Below, one piece after another: positions 58,335 through 64,000 of a stretch of DNA of 64,000 nt (position 1 is its first letter; each line of letters opens with the position of its first letter). This DNA is from Microbacterium sp. EST19A (lineage in GTDB: Bacteria; Actinomycetota; Actinomycetes; Actinomycetales; Microbacteriaceae): NCBI RefSeq assembly GCF_019969685.1, contig NZ_JAHXYZ010000004.1:62001-126000 (forward strand). Direction: 5' to 3'. Both the position numbers and the translations under genes were made by a program. The notes beneath the pieces were generated by a model. That model searched no databases, was not told the origin of the DNA, and worked only from the letters and a program-made list of their open reading frames with translations.

Positions 58335-59378
58335 ATGCCGATCGTGAGCCTGACGAACGTGTCGAAGGCCTACCCCTCACGGAACCCCGGAGACGGTGAG
58401 ATCGTCGCTGTCGACGACGTGACCCTCGAGATCGAGAAGGGCGACGTCTTCGGCATCATCGGATACTCCGGGGCCGGCAAGTCGACGCTCGTCCGCCTGA
58501 TCAATGCCCTGGAGCCGGCGACCGCCGGCAGCATCCTCGTCGACGGCGTCGACATCACCTCGCTCAAGGAGAGCGAGCTCCGCCGGATCCGCGGCGGGAT
58601 CGGCATGATCTTCCAGCAGTTCAACCTCTTCTCCTCGCGCAGCGTCAAGGCGAACATCGCCTATCCGCTCACGCTCGCCGGTTGGAAGAAGGCCGACATC
58701 GAGGCCAGGGTCACCGAGCTGCTCTCGTTCGTGGGGCTCTCCGACAAGGCGAAGGCCTATCCCGAGCAGCTCTCCGGCGGCCAGAAGCAGCGCGTCGGCA
58801 TCGCCCGCGCCCTTGCGACGGGTCCGGCGATCCTCCTCGCCGATGAGGCGACCAGCGCGCTCGACCCGCAGACCACGCACGAGGTACTCGACCTGCTCAA
58901 GCGGGTCAATCAGGAGCAGGGCGTGACGATCGTCGTCATCACGCACGAGATGGACGTAATCCAGACGATCGCGACGAAGGTCGCGGTGATGGAGCGCGGC
59001 CGGGTCATCGAGCAGGGCGACGTGTTCGACGTGTTCTCGGCCCCGCAGAATCCGGCGTCGCAGCGCTTCGTCGGCACGGTCGTCAAGGGCATCCCGTCGC
59101 CGGCGGAGCTGGCCGTGCTGCGCGAGCGTCATCAGGGCCGCATCGTCACGTTCTCGTTCCGCGACGGCGACTCCTCCCAGGCGCAGGTCTTCCTCGACCT
59201 CGCGAGCGCGGGCCTCGACTTCGAGCTCGTGTTCGGCGGTATCAACGACATACGCGGGCGCGCCTTCGGGCACCTCACGCTCGCCATCCGCGGGGAGAGC
59301 GCGGCGATCGATCGGGCGCTGGCGGCGATCGGAGACCGTGTCGAAGTCACCGAGATCGCCGGAGAGGAGACCCGCTGA
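58335..59378 (+). CDS. metN: Methionine ABC transporter ATPase MetN
   Basis: This 347-residue ATPase has Walker A GYSGAGKST (43-51), a FQQFNLFSSRSVKANIAYPL segment, signature LSGGQKQRV and ADEATSALDPQ. It also has the C-terminal NIL/ACT-like regulatory domain (about 265-340, with FRDGDSSQAQVFLDLASAGLDFELVFGGIN). In E. coli the C-terminal domain binds methionine and inhibits transport. GGAGAA (58325-58330) places the start at ATG 58335. An in-frame extension into the hairpin region is rejected. Its stop overlaps the metI start (TGATG). Confidence 0.94.
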   Translation: MPIVSLTNVSKAYPSRNPGDGEIVAVDDVTLEIEKGDVFGIIGYSGAGKSTLVRLINALEPATAGSILVDGVDITSLKESELRRIRGGIGMIFQQFNLFSSRSVKANIAYPLTLAGWKKADIEARVTELLSFVGLSDKAKAYPEQLSGGQKQRVGIARALATGPAILLADEATSALDPQTTHEVLDLLKRVNQEQGVTIVVITHEMDVIQTIATKVAVMERGRVIEQGDVFDVFSAPQNPASQRFVGTVVKGIPSPAELAVLRERHQGRIVTFSFRDGDSSQAQVFLDLASAGLDFELVFGGINDIRGRAFGHLTLAIRGESAAIDRALAAIGDRVEVTEIAGEETR

Positions 59379-60037
59379 TGGATCGTCTGATCGAACTCGG
59401 ACCGGAGTTCTGGCAAGCAGCCCTCGAGACCCTCTACATGACCTCGTTCGCGCTGGTTCTCGGCGGCGTGCTGGGGCTCGTCATCGGCATCATCCTGTAC
59501 GTGACGCGACCGGGCGGCCTCGTGCAGAATGCTTTCGTCTCGACGATCGCGAACCTCGCGGTCAACTTCTTCCGTCCGATCCCGTTCGTGATCTTCATGG
59601 CCGTGGCGCAGCCGTTCGCCCGTGCGGTGGTCGGCGTCGGCATCGGCACGACGGCCGGTGCGTTCATCATCGGTCTCGCCGCGGCCTTCGCGATCGGTCG
59701 CATCGTCGAGCAGCACCTGGTGTCCGTCTCGCCGGGCGTCATCGAGGCCGCGCGGTCGATGGGTGCCGGCCCCTGGCGCATCCTGTTCACCGTCGCCATC
59801 CCGGAGTCGCTCGGGCCGCTCATCCTGGGGTACACGTTCATCGTCGTGGCCCTGATCGACATGACCGCGATGGCCGGTCTCATCGGCGGCGGCGGACTCG
59901 GCGCCTTCGCGCAGATCTACGGCTTCCGGCAGTTCGAGCCGGTGGTGATGTGGGCCGCGATCGTGCTGATCGTCGTGTTCGTGCACTTCGTGCAGCTCCT
60001 CGGCACGAGGCTCGCGCGCAAGATCATGCGCCGCTGA
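59378..60037 (+). CDS. metI: Methionine ABC transporter permease MetI
   Basis: This 219-residue permease has five predicted helices, the small MetI size. Blocks ETLYMTSFALVLGGVLGLVIG, NLAVNFFRPIPFVIFMA, ARSMGAGPWRILFTVAIPES (coupling loop) and DMTAMAGLIGGGGLG are family-typical. It starts at the ATG sharing its A with the metN stop. The 3' end overlaps the convergent RluA-type gene by 14 bp. Confidence 0.94.
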   Translation: MDRLIELGPEFWQAALETLYMTSFALVLGGVLGLVIGIILYVTRPGGLVQNAFVSTIANLAVNFFRPIPFVIFMAVAQPFARAVVGVGIGTTAGAFIIGLAAAFAIGRIVEQHLVSVSPGVIEAARSMGAGPWRILFTVAIPESLGPLILGYTFIVVALIDMTAMAGLIGGGGLGAFAQIYGFRQFEPVVMWAAIVLIVVFVHFVQLLGTRLARKIMRR

Positions 60038-60953
60038 CGGGCGCCTCGGCGAGCACCCGCCGCGTGGTGAACACGCGGTCCTCGCCGCTCAGCGGATCGA
60101 CGAACCGCAGTTCGCGGGCGAGCAGCTGCAGGGGGCGGGAGTAGTCGTCCGGCCCGTCGTCGAGCAGCGTCGGATAGAAGCGGTCGTTGAGGATGCCCAG
60201 GCCGATTGCGGCGAGATGCACGCGCAGCTGATGCATCTTGCCGCTGTGCGGTCGCAGCAGGGTGTGTACGACCCGGTCGTCGGCGTCGATCACCTCGATG
60301 CGGGTCTCGGCGTTCGGTTCGCGCTCGTCGTCGACCTCGACGCGCACCTGAGCGCGGAGCTTCTCGATGTGGTTGCGATACACCAGCGGGAAGCGGGAGT
60401 CGTCCCACTGCTCGGGTCGCGCCGACACCGCCTCGTAGACCTTCTGCACCTGCCGGTTCTCGAACAGGAGCTGGTAGGCGCCGCGCGTCGCCGGGCGCAC
60501 CGAGAACATCAGCAGCCCCGCCGTCGCACGATCGAGACGATGGATCGGCGCGAGGTCGGGGTTGCCCAGGCGGTTGCGCAGCCGCACCAGCGCGGAGTTC
60601 TGCAGGAACTTGCCGCCCGGCGTCGTCGGCAGGAAGTGCGGCTTGTCGACGACGACGAGGTGATCGTCCTCGTGGAGGATCTCCTCCGTGAAGGGGATCG
60701 CCTGCTCGGCCGGCGGCTCGCGGTAGTACCAGACGAACTCCACGGTGCCGAGAGGAGCGTCACGTGCCACGGCCGACCCGTCGCTCGTCACGATCTCGCC
60801 CCGATCGAATCGCTGCAGCAGCTGGTCCGGATCGAGGTGGAAGAACCGCTCCACCATGTACGCCGCCACGGTCGGCCACGGACCGGTCAGCGGCACATGC
60901 AGGCGCGTCGCGCCGACACCGTCGCGCATGGGCAGGGGAGAGGGCATGCCCAT
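60024..60953 (-). CDS. RluA-family 23S rRNA/tRNA pseudouridine synthase
   Basis: This 309-residue enzyme converts uridine to pseudouridine in structured RNA. The catalytic Asp lies in PIHRLDRATAGLLMFS, the RluA signature. LHEDDHLVVVDKPHFLPTTPGG and the late HSGKMHQLRVHLAAIGLGILND are also diagnostic. An S4-like N-terminal region (MVERFFHLDPDQLLQRFDRGEI) may aid RNA binding. The start is placed at the first ATG, with an alternative two codons later. It sits 31 bp downstream of the marR stop on the same strand and overlaps metI at its 3' end. Confidence 0.92.
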   Translation of the reverse strand: MGMPSPLPMRDGVGATRLHVPLTGPWPTVAAYMVERFFHLDPDQLLQRFDRGEIVTSDGSAVARDAPLGTVEFVWYYREPPAEQAIPFTEEILHEDDHLVVVDKPHFLPTTPGGKFLQNSALVRLRNRLGNPDLAPIHRLDRATAGLLMFSVRPATRGAYQLLFENRQVQKVYEAVSARPEQWDDSRFPLVYRNHIEKLRAQVRVEVDDEREPNAETRIEVIDADDRVVHTLLRPHSGKMHQLRVHLAAIGLGILNDRFYPTLLDDGPDDYSRPLQLLARELRFVDPLSGEDRVFTTRRVLAEAPVSGA

Positions 60954-60984
60954 CAGACGCGCCCGGCCGCGAGAAGATGCGCGA

Positions 60985-61479
60985 TCATGAATCGAAGCTG
61001 AGACTCAGCTTGCGCAGGAGCCCGGCCAGGCGCTCGCGGTCGCCGCGGGAGAGCGCCCGGAGCAGCTCGGCCTCGACGTCGACGAGGCGGGTGATCGCGG
61101 CATCCACGCGCGTGCGGCCGTCTTCCGTCAATGTGACGAGCACGCTCCTGCCGTCGCCCGGATCCGCCTCACGACGTACCAGTCGGCGCGCCACGAGCCG
61201 GTCGATGCGGTTCGTCATGGTGCCGCTCGACACCAGCGTCTGCTGGAGGAGCTGCTTGGGGGAGAGCTGGAACGGCGAGCCCGCGCGGCGCAGTGCGGAG
61301 AGCACGTCCCACTCCCAGGGCTCGAGGTCGCTGCGGCGGAACACGTCCCGACGGGCGCGATCGAGATGCCGCGAGAGGCGGTCCATCCGGGACAGCACCT
61401 CGAGGGGGGAGAAGTCGAGGTCGGGGCGCTGCGTGTTCCACGCGCCGACGATCCGGTCGACCTCATCCTCTTCGCTCAT
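60985..61479 (-). CDS. MarR-family transcriptional regulator
   Basis: This 164-residue winged-helix regulator has a helical N-terminal dimerisation segment, then DNA-binding LSPKQLLQQTLVSSGTMTNRIDRL with the recognition helix. The wing is VRREADPGDGRSVLVTLTEDG. Helices at the C-terminus (VDVEAELLRALSRGDRERLAGLL) complete the dimer. The ATG lies 6 bp from GATAAT, inside the 3' end of the GNAT gene, so the mRNA is probably leaderless. Its targets are not evident. The adjacent GNAT and RluA-type genes are candidates by position only. Confidence 0.9.
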   Translation of the reverse strand: MSEEDEVDRIVGAWNTQRPDLDFSPLEVLSRMDRLSRHLDRARRDVFRRSDLEPWEWDVLSALRRAGSPFQLSPKQLLQQTLVSSGTMTNRIDRLVARRLVRREADPGDGRSVLVTLTEDGRTRVDAAITRLVDVEAELLRALSRGDRERLAGLLRKLSLSFDS

Positions 61480-61485
61480 CCGCTC

Positions 61486-61491
61486 ATTATC
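61486..61491 (-). promoter_or_regulatory. -10 box of marR within the GNAT stop region
   Basis: Minus-strand GATAAT, then GAGCGG, then ATG (61477-61479). The box overlaps the GNAT stop codon. Confidence 0.5.
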
Positions 61492-61984
61492 CCGTGCGAA
61501 CGTCCCCTGCGACGGACGCTGCGGGCAGCGCGAGCGTCATGAACGTGCTGAGCGGGTCCGGGCGATAGCTGCCGAAGGGTCCGCACTCGACGAACCCCGC
61601 GCGTGCGTAGAGTGCGCGGGCCGGGATGAAGAAGTCCATGCTCCCGGTCTCGAGCGAGACCCGGCGGATGCCGCGAGCGGCAGCATCCGCCAGCAGGAAG
61701 TCGAGCATGGCCCGGCCGAGCCCCTGGCCGCGCATCGCCGGATCCGTTCGCATCGACTTGAGCTCCTCATGCTCGTCCTCGACGGCGGCCAGGGCTCCGG
61801 TGGCGACCGGGCGGCCGTCGGCGCAGCCGGCGAAGAGGCGCACACCGGGCGCGAGAAGACGGTCGAAGGGCAGCGCATGCCGGCTCTCGGCCGGCGCGGT
61901 GTCCGCCATGTCCGCGTGGTGTGCGTCGAGGAAGGCGGCGAGGGCCGGGGTCGCCTCCTCGACCCGTTCGATCACGATGCTCAT
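61487..61984 (-). CDS. GNAT-family N-acetyltransferase
   Basis: This 165-residue acetyltransferase has motif A RGQGLGRAMLDFLLADA (acetyl-CoA pyrophosphate loop RGQGLG at 85-90), preceded by EDEHEELKSMRTDPAM (motif D-like). The C-terminal LETGSMDFFIPARALYARAGF (motif B) ends with the typical YxRxGF. The substrate is unknown. The ATG directly follows GAGGAG. It reads away from tRNA-Gln, 110 bp apart, and is followed at once by marR. Confidence 0.88.
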   Translation of the reverse strand: MSIVIERVEEATPALAAFLDAHHADMADTAPAESRHALPFDRLLAPGVRLFAGCADGRPVATGALAAVEDEHEELKSMRTDPAMRGQGLGRAMLDFLLADAAARGIRRVSLETGSMDFFIPARALYARAGFVECGPFGSYRPDPLSTFMTLALPAASVAGDVRTG

Positions 61985-62094
61985 CTCCTCAGCATCCCAA
62001 AGGCGTGTTTCCGTCGGATGACGCGGCGCACGTCAGCGGATCCCCTGCGCGGACGTGGCAGACTTGACGGGCGGCGTCCTCGCGGACGGCGCGG

Positions 62095-62166
62095 TCCGCC
62101 GTGGTGTAATGGCAGCACGACAGCCTTTGGAGCTGTTAGGTCTAGGTTCGAGTCCTGGCGGCGGAG
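62095..62166 (+). tRNA. tRNA-Gln (anticodon TTG)
   Basis: This 72-nt cloverleaf has acceptor TCCGCCG pairing with CGGCGGA and discriminator G. The anticodon stem ACAGC/GCTGT holds loop CTTTGGA with anticodon TTG for Gln CAA. The T-arm is CTAGG/CCTGG with TTCGAGT. CCA is not encoded. The glmU start codon begins only one base after its end, so tRNA and glmU are probably one transcript. The 110-bp upstream interval has a TTGACG at 62064 but no clear matching -10 box. Confidence 0.95.
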
Positions 62167-62167
62167 C

Positions 62168-63595
62168 ATGACAGGTAACCTCGCGATCATCATCCTCGCC
62201 GCAGGGCAGGGCACGCGCATGAAGTCGCGCCTTCCCAAGGTGCTCCACCCGATCGGCGGTCGTCCGCTGGTCGGGCACGTGCTGACCACCGCCACGCGGC
62301 TGGCGGCGCAGCACATCGAGGTCGTCGTGCGCCACGAGCGCGACCAGGTCGTCGCGGCGCTCACCGCCGACTACCCCGACGCCGTGTTCATCGATCAGGA
62401 TGACGTCCCCGGTACCGGCCGCGCGGTGCAGGTGGCCGTGGAGGCCCTGCCCGCCGACTTCGACGGTGACGTGCTCGTCCTCTCGGGCGACTGCCCGCTC
62501 GCCGATGTCGACACCCTCTCGGCCTTCCTCGGCGAGCACCGTGCGTCCGGCGCACCCGCGACCCTGATGACGGCCGTGGTGGATGATCCGCGCGGCTACG
62601 GGCGCGTCATCCGCGACGCGGACGGCGGCGTCGACCGCATCGTCGAGCAGAAGGACGCGACCGACGACGAGGCCGCGGTCCGCGAGATCAACGCCGGCAT
62701 GTACGTCTTCCGTGCCGCGACCCTCCGCACGTACCTGCCGCAGGTCGGCGTGGAGAACGCGCAGGGCGAGATGTACCTCACCGATGTCCCCGGTCTGCTG
62801 CGCCGCGACGGCGACCGCGTCGCGGCATCCATCGTCTCCGACGTCACGGTCACGTACGGCGTGAACGATCGCGCCCAGCTCGCCCTGGTCGGTCGTCTGC
62901 TGAACCAGCGCATCGTGCGCCGCTGGCAGCTCGAGGGCGTCACGGTGATCGATCCGGCCACCACCTGGATCGACGACGACGCGACGCTCGCGCCGGATGT
63001 CACGATCCTCCCGAACACCCAGATCCTTCGCGCGACCTCGATCTCCGCAGGCGCCACCATCGGCCCCGACACGACGCTCGTCGACTGCGAGGTCGGCGAG
63101 GATGCGACCGTCCGTCGCACCGATGCCACGCTCGCCGTGATCGGTGCCGAAGCCACCGTCGGACCGTTCTCGTTCCTTCGTCCCGGCACCGTCCTCGGCG
63201 CCAAGGGCAAGATCGGCGCCTACGTCGAGACGAAGAACGCCGAGATCGGCGAGGGCAGCAAGGTGCCGCACCTCTCCTACGTCGGCGATGCGACGATCGG
63301 CCGCGGCGTGAACCTCGGTGCGAGCACCATCACGGCCAACTACGACGATGTGAACAAGCACCGCACCGAGATCGGCGATGAGGTGCACACCGGATCGCAC
63401 ACCGTGCTCGTCGCGCCCGTTAGGCTGGGAGCAGGTGCGAAGACCGGTGCAGGCGCCGTCGTCCGCAAGGATGTCCCCGCCGGCGCCCTGGCCATGACCG
63501 TGGCCCCTCAGCGCAACATCGAGGGGTGGGTCGAGAAGAACAGAGCAGGCACGGGTGCGGCGGATGCTGCATCCCGCGAGAATTCGGCGGAATAG
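62168..63595 (+). CDS. glmU: Bifunctional GlmU (GlcNAc-1-P uridylyltransferase/glucosamine-1-P acetyltransferase)
   Basis: This 475-residue enzyme makes UDP-GlcNAc for peptidoglycan in two steps. The N-terminal nucleotidyltransferase has LAAGQGTRMKSRLPKVLHP (G-rich loop at 11-24), VLSGDCPLAD and EINAGMYVF. The C-terminal left-handed beta-helix has hexapeptide repeats and VPHLSYVGDATIGRGVNLGA with the acetyltransferase residues. The ATG at 62168 is the only sensible start: it begins the domain exactly and lies 2 bp from the tRNA 3' end. There is no ribosome site. A leaderless message released by tRNA processing is the likely form. Tandem stop codons follow and prs starts 15 bp later. Confidence 0.96.
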   Translation: MTGNLAIIILAAGQGTRMKSRLPKVLHPIGGRPLVGHVLTTATRLAAQHIEVVVRHERDQVVAALTADYPDAVFIDQDDVPGTGRAVQVAVEALPADFDGDVLVLSGDCPLADVDTLSAFLGEHRASGAPATLMTAVVDDPRGYGRVIRDADGGVDRIVEQKDATDDEAAVREINAGMYVFRAATLRTYLPQVGVENAQGEMYLTDVPGLLRRDGDRVAASIVSDVTVTYGVNDRAQLALVGRLLNQRIVRRWQLEGVTVIDPATTWIDDDATLAPDVTILPNTQILRATSISAGATIGPDTTLVDCEVGEDATVRRTDATLAVIGAEATVGPFSFLRPGTVLGAKGKIGAYVETKNAEIGEGSKVPHLSYVGDATIGRGVNLGASTITANYDDVNKHRTEIGDEVHTGSHTVLVAPVRLGAGAKTGAGAVVRKDVPAGALAMTVAPQRNIEGWVEKNRAGTGAADAASRENSAE

Positions 63596-63609
63596 GCGGA
63601 ATAGGCGGA
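63586..63609 (+). repeat. 9-bp tandem repeat at the glmU end / prs leader
   Basis: GGCGGAATA occurs twice in tandem (63586, 63595), followed by a partial GGCGGA. It spans the glmU stop (TAG 63593-63595), gives a second in-frame TAG at 63602, and forms the whole leader of prs. Confidence 0.75.
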
Positions 63610-63610
63610 C

Positions 63611-64000
63611 ATGGCGCGTAAGAAGAAGATCGTCGATCTGGATCGCGACAACGGCATTGCGCCCGGCCTCGTCGCCAAGACCAAGAAGCGCCTGGTCATC
63701 GCGGGAGGGCGTTCGCATCCGGCCCTGACCGCGGCGGTCGCCGAGGCTCTCGGCACCGAGATCGCGCCGACCGAGCACCGCACCTTCGCCTCGGGCGAGA
63801 TCTACGCCCGCTTCGAGGTGTCGATCCGCGGCTGCGACCTCTTCCTCTTCCAGACGTTCGGCGAGCCGGTGAACGAGTGGCTCATGGAGACGCTCATCAT
63901 GATCGACGCCGCAAAGCGCGCGTCGGCCAAGCGCATCACCGTCGTCGCCCCGTACTATCCGTATTCGCGTCAGGACAAGAAGGGCCGCGGTCGCGAGCCG
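63611..64000 (+). CDS. prs: Ribose-phosphate pyrophosphokinase (5' part, cut by window end)
   Basis: The first 130 codons of a PRPP synthetase, which makes PRPP for nucleotide, His and Trp synthesis. The reading shows KKRLVIAGGRSHPALTAAVA, GEIYARFEVSIRGCDLFLFQ and the diagnostic RITVVAPYYPYSRQDKKGRG near the right edge. An N-terminal extension (ARKKKIVDLDRDNGIAPGLV) of about 25 residues precedes the usual start. It follows glmU by 15 bp, the standard actinobacterial glmU-prs pairing. GlmU and Prs both feed nucleotide-sugar and nucleotide pools. The 3' end lies beyond the window. Confidence 0.95.
   Translation, partial: MARKKKIVDLDRDNGIAPGLVAKTKKRLVIAGGRSHPALTAAVAEALGTEIAPTEHRTFASGEIYARFEVSIRGCDLFLFQTFGEPVNEWLMETLIMIDAAKRASAKRITVVAPYYPYSRQDKKGRGREP

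Noticed and set aside
60764..62167. Extension of glmU upstream through the tRNA
   Set aside because: It crosses a clear tRNA-Gln and is antisense to three genes. GlmU homology begins at 62168.

Overview
The window is high-GC DNA (roughly 70% by eye) from an actinobacterium. Housekeeping genes (rsmI, metG, rsmA, ispE, glmU, prs), actinobacterial signatures (protein O-mannosyltransferase, DUF222-HNH endonuclease, a Sec/Tat-type molybdoenzyme) and many leaderless starts point to Microbacteriaceae. Microbacterium is my best guess; that is inference, not a database result. The region looks chromosomal. I see no insertion sequence, prophage, CRISPR array, integrase or origin, and only one tRNA.

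Layout. 1-4741: end of a peptide-type ABC transporter operon fused to a flavin monooxygenase / CMD / AhpD trio. 4754-9877: LacI regulator divergent from a sugar ABC operon ending in a nucleoside hydrolase, with operators visible between them. 9878-22666: mostly single genes (quinone reductase, HrpA helicase, membrane acyltransferase-like protein, aldo/keto reductase, FMN reductase, DUF255 protein, O-mannosyltransferase, RsmI, methyltransferase). 22663-30328: a second LacI regulator and a peptide-type ABC importer ending in a GH1 beta-glucosidase, probably beta-glucoside uptake. 30371-39547: molybdoenzyme, MetG, TatD, MFS exporter, RsmA, aldo/keto reductase, IspE, a small unknown and an Lrp regulator. 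39817-48230: serine hydrolase and D-aminoacylase-like genes divergent from a third LacI regulator, followed by a ChvE/GguAB-type monosaccharide ABC operon. 48433-57225: cell-wall-anchored esterase, DUF222-HNH protein, spermidine-synthase-like protein, ABC-F ATPase, EEP phosphodiesterase and a CPA1 antiporter. 57328-60037: methionine importer metQ-metN-metI. 60024-64000: RluA pseudouridine synthase, MarR, GNAT, tRNA-Gln, glmU and the start of prs.

Themes. Scavenging dominates: five ABC importers, three under nearby LacI regulators whose candidate operators can be read. Single genes are mostly leaderless, with a TANNNT -10 box 6-7 bp before the start codon. Four divergent pairs have start codons only about 36-45 bp apart and back-to-back -10 boxes. 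Operon genes typically overlap by ATGA or GTGA. Several convergent genes abut or overlap at their 3' ends. The least characterised unit is the monooxygenase/CMD/AhpD transporter operon at the left edge.
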